Shown piece after piece: positions 35,262 through 47,200 of a DNA stretch of 64,000 nucleotides (positions are counted from its first letter, which is position 1; each line of letters starts with the position of its first letter). Both the position numbers and the translations under genes were made by a program. Source of the DNA: Symbiodinium natans (taxonomy: Eukaryota; Sar; Dinophyceae; Suessiales; Symbiodiniaceae). The notes under the pieces are model-generated. The model had not been told where the DNA came from. It made no database searches and was given only the letters and a program-made list of their open reading frames with translations. The stretch is taken from positions 168,501-232,500 of the forward strand of contig CAJNDS010002110.1 of NCBI GenBank assembly GCA_905221605.1, in the 5' to 3' direction.

Positions 35262-38200
35262 CATTGTTTGACGTTGTTGGTGTCGTTGTTGCTGTTCGCC
35301 AAGGCTTCACTTTACTTAGGGTTTGTAGTAGGGGGGGGGGGGGGGGGGGGGGGGCCGGAAGAACTCAGCCATAGCATCTGAGAAGCAACGCTCCACACCA
35401 AGAAGAGCTGCCTTAAACCTAAACCCTAAACCCTAAACCCTAAACCCTAAACCCTAAACCCTAATCCCCAAACCCTAAACCCTAACCCCCGGCATGGTGG
35501 CCAGTGATCGGCAGATGGTCCCTAAACCCTAAACCCGCTCTAACTGGGACCTCAACAGTTCAAGCCAAGGTTCCGTACTCTACCCCTCATGACCCTACTT
35601 GGAGGTTCATGGGTAATTATGGGTAGGGTTATAAGTACCCGAAGTAAGGTTATAACAAAAGGTTGCCCTAATTACTGACAACCCAAATTTATAAGCACCC
35701 ATGAACCTCCAAGTAGTGACCTCGTACACCGCCGAATTATAGAACCCTTGTGGAAGCCGCAAAACCCTACACCCGCTGTGCGGGGGACCCCGAACTTTAT
35801 AGCCGAGGCTCCCTGATCAGGGTCCAGTTGCCCCGCTTCCACTGGGAGGACACGAGGCTCCCATCTCTGAGAAAGCCTCTGATCTGTCGGACGTAGGGTG
35901 TACTGTAGGGGCCTTAGTAATTAGAACAGGGGTTTGGGGGTCATTATAGTACATTTAAAAAGGAACCATAAGGGAATACTAGTAGTGGGCTTTCAGGGTT
36001 TTAGGGTTAAAAGGAGATTTAGGTCTAGGGCTTTCAGGGTTCTCGGGATCTCTTGGGGGCGGGGTGGGGCGGGGGGGGGGGGCTAATATCATGACACACC
36101 CAGCAGTAGGTAAGTCTTGGAGTTTGACGCACGATGGAGCCAGAGTTCTGGGGGGAGGGTTGAAAAAAGAAACTAGGGCCCCTGTATGCTTGAGGTACAA
36201 AGAAGGCCCCGCACTCCGACTGTCATATGAAGTCTCTCTGTATATATTTCTTGTACCCCCAAAAGGACACCCAGTATATACACTCACCAATTTTAAAAAG
36301 GAACCTTATATACACTCACCAAAAACAGTAATATGACCCGTAATGATCTTCGTGTGCAAGGCGCAAATCTTCGTGTGCAAGGCGCAGATCTTCGTGGGCA
36401 AGGCCCATTTTGGGGGTTTTGGGGGTTTAGGGTTTAGGGTTTAGGGTTTAGGGTTTAGGGTTTAGGGCCTTGCCCGCGAATTATTGTGCCTGAAGGCATG
36501 CGGCGAAGGGCCTATAGGGAATGGAGCTTAAGGTTTATGGATTGAGTGAACTTGATATTCTCTCAATGTTGCGGGAGTCTTTGGGCGAGTGGGTATCCTC
36601 CTGTCGCTTGAAAAGCTGCTTGACTAGTGAAAGCTAGAACCTGAGATGCTGAACCCTTTTTGCTAAACCCTCTAACCCTAAACCAGCCAAAGTCGACATA
36701 AAAAGCTTTGCTGCTAGCACTTTGAGAAGCGCATGTAGCCCACATGGCGCAGGTTGTTGAGCGGCAGCCTCTGAACACCCTTCTAGGGGAGGTTGGGTTA
36801 GGGTTTAGGGTTTAGGGTTTAGGGTTTAGGGTTTAGGGTTTAGGGTTTAGGGTTTAGGGTTTAGGGTTTAGGGTTTAGGGTTTAGGGTTTAGGGTTTAGG
36901 GTTTAGGGTTTAGGGTTTAGGGTTTTGTGAGATTTGTACAGGGTTTGGGGTTTCCCGATTGAAGTGCTCATTTTCAAGGAGCATGTAACTACTTTAAGCA
37001 CCTTGGTTTCAAGGGGCTTCTGATGGAACCTAGGCCCTATAGAAGGGACCTGCCCTGGGTCGTAGTAGGCAAGGCTTCTGCAGGTCTCCATCTCGACTAC
37101 AGATAATCTTAGACCTGCGTTCCGGGTTTAGAGGGCTTAGGCTTGGGCGTGTCCTGTAGATGTAGAAGCGAAAATAGAGGACCCCCTTGTCCTGAACCTT
37201 AAACCCTAAACCCTAAACACCCAGTGGAGGCTAAACCCTAAACCCGAAACTTGGGGCGGGGCTCTACTATCATTTGCAGGCCTCTACTATGACAGACATG
37301 CTCGCGGCCGCGTGCCGGTGCTGATAACAGAAACTTTAACGGGATTTGTTACGGAACTGTAGCGGAGCCGTAACGGAAGGCTGCAACGAACTACCTGCTG
37401 TAGCGGTATGTAGCAGTGCTGTAACGGAAGCTGTAACGGAGCCGTAGCAGAAGAAGCAACGTGAGTGTAGCGGAGCTGTAACGGACCTGCAACGGAGCTG
37501 CATATCTGAGCTGTCCCGGAAGCTGTAAACGGAGCTGTAACGGAAGTGCAACGGAGCTGTAACGGAGCTGCTATGGAAGCTGTAACGAAGCTGTAGTGAA
37601 GGTGCAACAGAGGTGCAATGCGGCGGTAACGGAGCTGTAACGGAGCTGCAGCGCAAGCTGTGACGGAGCTGAACACTGTAACGGAGGCGCAACGGAGGTG
37701 CAATGGAGCTGTAACGGAAGTTGTGACGGAGGTGGGCAGCGCAAATCCCACATAGTACATCATGGTAGAGCCCAACCCTGAACCCTGAACCCTGAACCTT
37801 GAACCCTAAACCCTAAACCCGAAACCCGAAACCCTAAACCCTAAACCCTAAAACCTAAACCCTAAACCCTGCACCTGTAGATGTAGAAGCGGAGGTTGAG
37901 GAAGCTGTGCCGGAGAGCTCGTTGGAGGTTCCTGGGCTGAATCCTGAACCTCTCCTAAACCCTAAACCCTAAACCCTAAACCCTAAACCCTAAACCCTAA
38001 ACCCTAAACCCTAAACCCGAAACCCTAAACCCTAAACCCTAAACCCTGAACCCTACACCCTAAACCCTAAACCCAAAAAGCCAAAGTCCCAAGAGCCAGC
38101 CAGAAGAAAGCCGAGGTTCCCTCTGTCTGCTTGGCAGATGCGGCCCTCGGATCGGTTGAACCTGGAAGACCAGTTCCTGGGTTGGAATAGGGTTTAGGGT

Positions 38201-41200
38201 TTCGGGTTTAGGGTTCAGGGTTTAGGGTTTGGGGATTGGGGATTGGGGATTGGGGATTGGGGTTTGGGGCTTCGGATTTGCCCCTCTAGGGCTTCAGGTG
38301 TTCGGGCTTCCGGGCTTGAAGGGCATTATTTTAAGGCGTTAGGCAGGCTTTAGCGTTTCTTTGGTTGGTTCGGCTAGGGGTGACCCTCTGAGAAATATTC
38401 TTGCAACATCCTCCTCAAGCCAGCAAGGGAATTTGCCAAAACAGGCATCACCACCCCGAATTAGAGCCATGCAAACCCTACACCCCAAACCCTAAACCCT
38501 AAATAACCCTAAACCCTAAACCCTAAACCCCAAACCCCAAAAAGTTTTCTCTAGGGACCCCGGCACCTTCCATCCCAGCCGGTGCCCAGACCCTTGCAGT
38601 TTACCAGCAGACCAGCATCCTGAGGAGCTGTTGCGCAGGGGTCTGAGGGTTGAGTTTTCAGGGTTTGGGGAAAGTTGAGGGTTGAGATTCCTATGAAGAC
38701 CCCAAACAAAGTCACAAAAGGTTTCCCAAAGAGCCCAAAACCCCTTCATGAAGGAACATACCTTAAGTCATATTAAGGATCCCTCTATATAATTTCAGGT
38801 ATCTTCCTTAGTGAAGGGGTAGACATGGCTCTAGGGCCCCCAAAAACCCACAGAAGCAACAAGTAGGATAGGGATATCTCATATAACCCCCCTTATACTG
38901 AAGCCCAATAAGGTAGGGGATGTCCCTATAAAATGCTTATGCTTATGTCCTTTTTGGGTTTAGGTTTAGGGTTTAGGTTTAGGGTTTAGGCTTCAAGCAT
39001 CTTCAAGCTCGCTCACAGCGCGGTGCACGGAGTCGAAGACGTAGTCGTCGAAGACCAGGAACTGCAGCCCAGGGAAGTAGAGCAGCGCGTTGCGCGCATC
39101 CGCCAGCACGGCCTCGTAGCCCTAAACCCTAAACTTTATAAACCCTAAACCCTGAACCCTAAACCCTGACCCTATAAACCCTAAACCCTAAACCTTGAAA
39201 GCGGCCTCGTAGTCATGGTTCGCGTCGATGATCGCCACGCTGACGTTGTTGCTGGCAATGGACTGCCAGTCGGCTGCTTGAAGATCCAAAGCGAGCAGAA
39301 ACACGTTGGGCAGGTCTTTGGTGTGGTTTGCGGCCTCTTACTTCCAATAACCAAGGGGAAAACAAGGTTAGACTTTATATTTATATTATTATTACTATTA
39401 TTATTATGATTATAATTGTTATTTTTCCTACTAAATAAGGAAACCCAAAAAGTTTAAAAGCTCAGCTCTTGGAGAAGTAAGGCCTGGTCCAAAGAGTCTC
39501 GCAGGATGTCCACGGAGATGACCTTGCGAAAGATCGCCGCCAGGACGGCGGTGGTGTGGCCCACATGCACTCCCAACCTTTTATGTGCCACAGGAACCCT
39601 AAACCCTAAACCCTAAACCCTAAACCCTAAACCCTAAACCCTAAAACCCTAAAACCCTAAACCCTAAACCCTAAAAGGGTTTATGGTTCATATACCTACT
39701 CTTCAGCCTTTATATGGAGATCATAGTAGCGATTCTGGGGTGTATGACCCCCAGTCTTAGGGCTCTTCATATACCTACTCTTCAGCCTTCATGGGGATCA
39801 TAGTAGTACTTATAAGCCATGTGACCCCCTTTTTTGGGGGGGTTCATTTGGTCCCCAAGGAACTCAAGAGCCGTCATGTGAGACCCCTGCTCACAGAAAT
39901 GCTCGGCCAGGTGCTTCTTGAAGACGTGGCTTGTGGTGTATTCCATCTCCGCCCGGTCCGGCGCCCGACGGATCTGCACCTCCGCCGCCTCCAAAGGGTT
40001 TAGGGTTTAGGGTTTAGGGTTTAGGGTTCAGGGTTAAGTTTAGGGTTTAGGGTTTCGGCTTTAGGGTTTAAGTTTAGGGCTTAGGCCGCCTCCATGCACC
40101 TGCCGAAGCTGTCGCTGAAACTCGCCGCGGGCACAATGACTGAGAGCCAGAGCAGCATTCTCTGGGCTGTGGCGGGCGTCCTGAAAATGTTCGCGAAGCG
40201 CGGCATGTACGGCCGGGCGCCCGTATGCCCAAAGACGGCGGGCAAACAGCCGCGTCCATGAGCGCCATGTGCGCTGGAAAGCCTACTCCTGGAACCGGGA
40301 ACTGGCAAGCGGCTGACGACTCGGAGCTGCAAAAGATGCTCAAGGAGGTTTTTGCCCGCTCAAAACGGTTTAGGGCTTAGGGTTCAGGGCTCGATGGGCA
40401 TCTTGCTTTGAAGGAGGAGCCACTCAACGACAGATCCGCTTTCTAAACCCTAAAATCCTCAACCCTGAACCCTAAACCCTAAACCCTAAAACCCCAAAAA
40501 CCCCAAGAACCCTAAGACGCCATGCTGCCTCATCCAGGTCCCAGGGCGCGTTGCTCGTTGCCAGGACGAAGAGGTGTCTCAGTGGAGGGTTTTGAGGGCT
40601 CCTAAGCCTCAACGAAAGGAGCCCATACCATCGCGTAGAATCGGGAGTAACCTAGGAATAAAAAAGGTGCCCTTTTTGATTTTAAGGGGATTATGAGGGA
40701 ACCCCAATCCTAAAAAAAGAAAAAACGGGCCTACTCCCGGTCCTAGTCACCAACGCAATTCTCTTTCAGTCCGTAATCATACACTAACCTGAAAATACCA
40801 TTCTAACCTGAGAAAGGCCCCTGAAATCATCTGTTGGGGGTCACCGGGTGGAGCAGTGGCGTCCGGTTGCATAACATAGCCTGACGGGGGCGGACAAATG
40901 CCCTAAAATGCCCTAAACCCCATAAACCCTAAACCCCATAAACCCCAAAACCCTAGAACCAAAAGGCAGTTCCATAAAGTTCGGTTCCCCTGACGACAAG
41001 TTTAAAGGCAAAGCCTACTTTGAGCTGGGAATCCTAGACCCCAAAGACCCTACCCTCGTTGCTGAGTACCCTGGCCCAAAAAGAAGGTTAGCCTTTCAAT
41101 TATGGTAGTATTGTATATACCCCAACAGGTTCAAAAGGCTATCGACTCAGCTACTAAGCTAAACCTGGCTGACTTCTGAACCCCTCCTGAAAGTTTAACT

Positions 41201-44200
41201 TTTAGGCTCCTTATTGTAGTGTCTACAAAAACCGAAAGGTTAAAGTCCTAAACCCTAAACCCTAAACCCTAAACCCTAAACCCCAAACCCTAAACCCTAA
41301 ACCCTAAACCCTAAACCCTAAACCCTAAACCCTCCCTAAGCCCGCCAGAAGAAAGCCAAGCAAAGTCCTCAACCCTGGGTGCGGATGGGGCGGCCCATGT
41401 TGGTCACCTTGTGTCTCACTCAACCTTCGGTTCCAAGCGGTTTAGGGTTTAGGGTTTAGGGTTTAGGGTTTAGGGTTCAGGGTTTAGGGTGCATACCCCT
41501 TGGACATACCCTTCAAGAAACTTAATGTTGGACCCGCTTTAATAAGTTACCCCCCCCCCCCCCCCGACAGTCGCGACCCTGAATAAAAAAAGACCCCAAA
41601 CAGTCGGGGGGGGGGGGGGTCCGGAGCCCGGAGGCCTCCCTAAGCTACCCCCCGACCCTGGAAAGGTCGAGGCTTCAGGCTTCAAGTATCCCTTCTTCTC
41701 GAGAAAGCTTATGCCTTCCTGAAAACCGAAGGACTGAGCCCCGGGCCCCGGGAGACTTGCATTATAGCGGGCCCCCAAACAAAGGTATTAAAGTGTGTCC
41801 GGAGGCCTCCGTAAGGTACCCCCTTTCCGGATATGATTCGCCTATGGAATCATCTAGTCTTAAGTAAGGAATTTATAAAGAAAAGGCGCCCTGAAAAAAG
41901 AAGATTGTCGGAGATCCTGGACAGGTCGAGGCTTCAGGCTTCAAGTATCCCTCCTTCTCGAGAAAGCTTATGCCTTCCTGAAAACCGAAGGACTGAGCCC
42001 CTGGCCCCGGGAGACTTGCATTATAGCGGGCCCCCAAACAAAGGTATTAAAGTGTGTCCGGAGGCCTCCGTAAGGTACCCCCTTTCCGGATATGATTCGC
42101 CTATGGAATCATATAGTTTTAAGTAAGGAATTTATAAAGAAAAGGCGCCCTGAAAAAAGAAGATTTTCGGAGATCCTGGAAAGGCCGAGGCTTCAGGCTT
42201 CAAGTATCTCTCCTTCTCGAGAAAGCTTATGCCTTCCTGAAACCCTTAAAAAAACAGTCACGGCCCGAAGACTTTTCATTATAGTGTACCCCCAAAACAA
42301 AGGGCCAAGATCCTGAATAGCCGAAAAACTTTTCGTAATAGCGTCCCCCTAGAATATTGCGGGTGCAACATTAAGGGGTATGTTTGGAGGGTCGGGTGAC
42401 TTCGTCGGTAGATAGGAAGTAGACTTATACGTACCCTGAAAGGGACCCTAATTGGAGTTATCCTACTTATATCTCTCTACTAGATAGCTACTAAGTCATC
42501 CGACCCTCTAAGATGGTAAAATCCTTCCTTCTATTCTCCTTGTATCGGTTAAGGGGGATGGGTTTGGTTTATGTGGAGTTCTTCTTAGAACCTTTCCTAA
42601 ACCCTAAACCCTAAACCCTGTGCGACAGAAGGGAAGGGAGAAACGTACTAAAACAGTTGGCTTGGGAGGTGGCCTTTAGGAGGGATTAGACAGGTTCCTC
42701 AAAGATTCTCAAGGTTTTTTGTCAAGGATTACCCTAAGGCTCTAATTAAGGACTCTTACTTTAGGGTTTTCGGGCCCAAACGGCTTCTTATATAAGGTTT
42801 CGGGTTATTTTGAGCCCAAGGGTTAAGGAGAGTCTTATGCTCCAGGCTTCAGGACCCTAAACCCTAAATCCCAAACCCTAAACCCTAAACCCCAAACCCT
42901 GAACCCTAAACCCTAAACCCTCCATGATGAAGTCCTGCGAGCAACCGACACGAACGTCAAATGGAAGCCCAGGCTCGACGCGAGTGACCGGGTTGAGGGC
43001 ATAGATGTTTAGGGTTTAGGGTTTAGGGTTTTTCAGGGTTTAGGGTAGTTTAGAACCACTCAAAAAAGGAAGAGTAATACTGCCTCTATTGCCCTAATAA
43101 GGAAGAATGGTTGCATGTCACTGTTCTTTGTGTTTTTTCGGGGGGGAAGGGGGGGGGGGTTCTTAGGCAGCAGGTGGAGTTTGGATTTTGGAATGTGTAG
43201 GCTTTAAGGTTAAAGTCCACGGTCGTTTATAGGGTCCAGGCTGCAACCCTAAACCCTAAACCCTAAACCCTAAAACCTAGGTACATGTATAAGCTTAAGC
43301 TCAAGAAGTCGCAGCCGGTTCTGGCCAGGCTGAAGTACACAATTACACAATTACATTGTTTAGGGCTTAGGGTTTAGGGTTTAGGGTTCAGGGTTCCGCG
43401 GCATCCCAATGTCAGGAGTTTTTCTGAACGGGTTCCTGGAGCCTCTGATTTCGCTCCAAGGGCCCTTCAACTCGGAATGCCGATGCCTCCATCGCTGGAA
43501 CCCTGTCTTGGTGTTGAGAGAAACCCTAAACCCTAAACCCTAAACCCTAAACCCTAAACCCTAAACCCTAAACCCTAAACCCTAAACCCTAAACCCTAAA
43601 CCCTAAACCCTAAACCCTAACCCCCTTCCCTTGGAGCCCGCACCCCCCCAGCCTAGCAAACAAGCGCCTTACAACTAGCTCAGGGTGCAAGCCTGAGCCC
43701 ACCAAGCTCTAAAGGGTTTAGGGCTTAGGGTTTAGGGTTTAGGGTTTAGGGGGACTGAGCCCCTGGCAAGCCATCCATGTGGATGAGGAACTCCGACTTA
43801 AACCTCCGGGAGGCCTCCACCAGCTTCGGCGGGTTTGTACCAGACGGGGTGAGGCGGGTTTAGGGTTTAGGGCTCTAATGTAGTTCCTTTGTGGGTTAAA
43901 GGGAAGTCTAGTATACTCCCCAAAAAGGTACTACACAGGAGCCGGGCATGCGTGCTACTGCTTTCAGCCCTTTTGGTCTTTTCATGAATGGTTCCGTTGA
44001 AGCAACTAACCTCGGAGCATACTTCACATTTGAAGCAGCTGACCTCGGAGCATACTTACAAACCAATCGCACGCTTGAGGGGGCCAAGCGGAAGAAGGGT
44101 GACAGTCCTGTCGTTGACAAGCCAAAGACCCCTGAGATATCTCCTAACGGGTTTAGCGTTTAGGCTTTAGAGTTTCGGGTTTAGGGTTTAGAGTTTAGGG

Positions 44201-47200
44201 TAAACCCTAAACCCTAGACCCTAAATCCTACGCACTTCCTGCTTCTCTCGCCTCGTGCTCCGCTGCTCCCCCACGTTGTGAAAGCAGCCTTCGCAATCTG
44301 ACCCAGAAGGGTTTCGGGCCAGGTGTAGGGTTCGCCTGGGACTCTATGTCTACATGAGTCGGTATCTACCCGGAACCCTTTTTTGCAACAAAACCCTAAA
44401 TCCTAAACAATACATCCTAAACCCAAATTAATTTGCGCTAAACCCCTCAAAGCTGTAAGGTAAACAGAGAGTCCCACGTAGGGCACCCGCTGTTTAGGCT
44501 CAGGGTTCCAGGCGAAAAGGGGTGGAGTGTCCAAGTTCGAGATTTATATGGTTTAGGGATCAGGGTTTAGGGTTTAGGGTTCAGGTTATCCGAGGCCAGG
44601 TAACTGTGGTAACTGTGGAAGGCGTCAGGGATCCACTTCAAGCAGAGTAGAACGTGAAAACTAGCGCATGGGCTTGGGGAAACCCTAAACCCTGCACCCT
44701 AGACTCCCTAACCCCAAAAGAGCCATGTTTGGGAAGCTCAGGGTGCAGTTGTTTAGGGCTTAGGGTGTGACTTCATTGTTGCCGGTCCTTCATGCACTGT
44801 ACACCTACCCGAAGCCCTAAACATCCTTTTCAGCCCTAAACCGCTACAAACCCCAAACGTCCCTCAGCCCTCAGCCCTCTAAACATCCCTCAGCCCCAAC
44901 CCCTAAGCATCCCTCAACCCTAAGCGCCCCCGGCCCTAAACCCTACTACCCCTAAACCCCTAAACCCCAAACCCCAAACCCCAAACCCTAAACCCTAAAC
45001 CCCAAACCCCAAACCCTACAACCCAGTGAAAGCCCAGCCGGGGGGCGAGTCGATCTCATCGAAGAACAGGATCGACGGAACCCGGGCCCGGGCCTTGCGC
45101 GGCGTGCTTTTGGAATTGACAAGGCTTGTCACTGGGCTCATATGAGGTTCAGGTATATAATAAGACATATATATATATACACATATGTATACAAAAAGTA
45201 TATAGATATGTATATGTCTGAATATAAACATGTATACATATATGTATATGCATATATGAATGCGTACATGTATGTGTGTGCATATACATACATATATATA
45301 TATAGTTGGATTTATATGTGTACATGTACACACAATGTAAAAACGGGCTAAACCCTAAACTAGATGTAGAGGGAATATGAAGGGTTTATGGGGCGTGGAT
45401 ATAGCGCTCATCCGAGTTTTGGGGCTTACCGGGAATGTGTGGGCATAATTGTAGCATTGATGGGGCTTTGTGGGGTTTACAGGGTTCAGGCCTGTGGAAG
45501 ATTTAGGGTTTTGGGGTTAGACTGCGCAGCTGCTTCGAGGAATGAGGACTTTTATCATTCTGTCTGGGGTGCGCTGGGCTCTGCAGACAACGGGGTGTAA
45601 GGTTGAAGAGTGGGGGGGTCAACCCGAATTAAATCCTAAACCCTAAACCCTAAACCCACGGCGCATCGAAGTAACTCTTTGGGTTCTTCAGCCTCATGGC
45701 ATCCACTCACTGGTTCAGTCATAATCCCCCTCACTGGCCTTGTGTATCACTGTCACAAGAGACTGCTACTTTTGGAATAAGCCCCATGAACCCTTAGGGT
45801 TTAGGGTTTCGGGCTTAGGGCGATGTGGGGTTTAGATCCTCGGACCTTCTCCCTCTCTCGCCATCCTAGGCACGCCCCGCTTGCAAGCTCGGCACCCTTG
45901 GCTGCCAAACTTTCCGAGCCAAAACAGGCCCACAGAGACATAAGACCCCCTAGACCAAGGAGGAACCTAGGAAAAAGAAGGGGACCCTTTTTGGGGTTTT
46001 AAGCGGGTTGTAAGGGTACCCTAAACCCTACAAAAGTGGAATAAGGGCCTACTCCGGGTCCTAGCACAAGACCCCTCTATGATATAAGAATAGAACCGCT
46101 CCAGCCATAAACCCCTACGAGCACTGGTGCAGTAAGGGGTGCCACCTTCTAACCCGAAACCCCAAAAACTACCCTACGCACCCCAAAACCTAGAGAAGCC
46201 CTAAAAACCCCTAAACCGAAAACCCTAAACCAAATGAAACCTCAAAGTGCGCGCCGAGGGGCTGTCTGAAACCTGGTTGGGGCGCAAGCTGAAGGGGCTT
46301 GGGGCGGATAAGTTAAGGGGTATCAGGAGGGAGCCCTGGAGAGGACCCTTAATCTTATTCCCGTATATAACCCCTCCATAACCCTTATATGGTCCCTATA
46401 CACCTAAGTAGCCCCTAAATAAACCCCCAAAGAGCTCCGATTGTCCCTCACATAAGGGTCCCTCTTGTCGTCCCTGGAATAAGCGCCCACCTCGCCTCCA
46501 TTTACCTACGATCTTGTTTTGTTGTTTGTTATTTTCTTTTTTTTTTTTGGGGGGGGGGGGGGGATAAAAACTAAACCCTAAACCCTAGAGTCAAAGGAAG
46601 CTCGGGTTCATCAGGTTTAGGGGTGATTGGGGCTCCGGCTCGCTCAGGGTTTTGGGGGATTCGTTACAGAGGCTTGTGAAGCGTTTAGGGTTTAGGGTTT
46701 AGGGTTTAGGATGTCACAAGTATATCCTTCATAGAGGGTTCCGGCAATGTTCCTCAACCACTGGCCGCAAGACTACTCCTTTTTGACTTGGTGTGTTGCT
46801 TCTTCCGTTGGACTTAAGGCTCAACCCTAAAACCTAAACCCTAAACCCCAAACCTAAACCCGACACCCTAGAACAGCGACACCCGAAACCCTAAACCCTA
46901 AACCCTAGAACAGCCAAAACCCGTAACTCTCCAAAACCCTCAACCCCGAACCCTCAACTAGACCCAGGAGTGACCGAGGAACAGATTTGGTACCCTTTTT
47001 GTGGGTTTGAAGAAGATGACCCAACCCTAAACAAAGGAAATAAGGGCCTACTCCGGGTGCTAGGATATAGGCCTTTTGTTGCATCTGGACTCATTGCTGC
47101 CAGGCTGTAGGCAATGACCAGCTGCTACACAGAAGGCCACCACACAATTAGTATATAACCCTAAACCCTAAACCCTAAACCCTAAACCCTAAACCCTAAC

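Noticed and set aside
34963-35381. Frames of 70-106 codons rich in Ala, Leu or Cys
   Set aside because: Produced by GTTGGCC and GCT repeats and a G run; open in all three frames.
37287-37775. 162-codon minus-strand frame with SVTAPLQL-like repeats
   Set aside because: The period-12 minisatellite keeps every frame open; two other frames also stay open, and there is no start or splice context.
41833-42316. Two similar 97- and 74-codon frames
   Set aside because: Same sequence in successive 259-bp tandem units; 259 is not divisible by three, so no continuous protein is possible.
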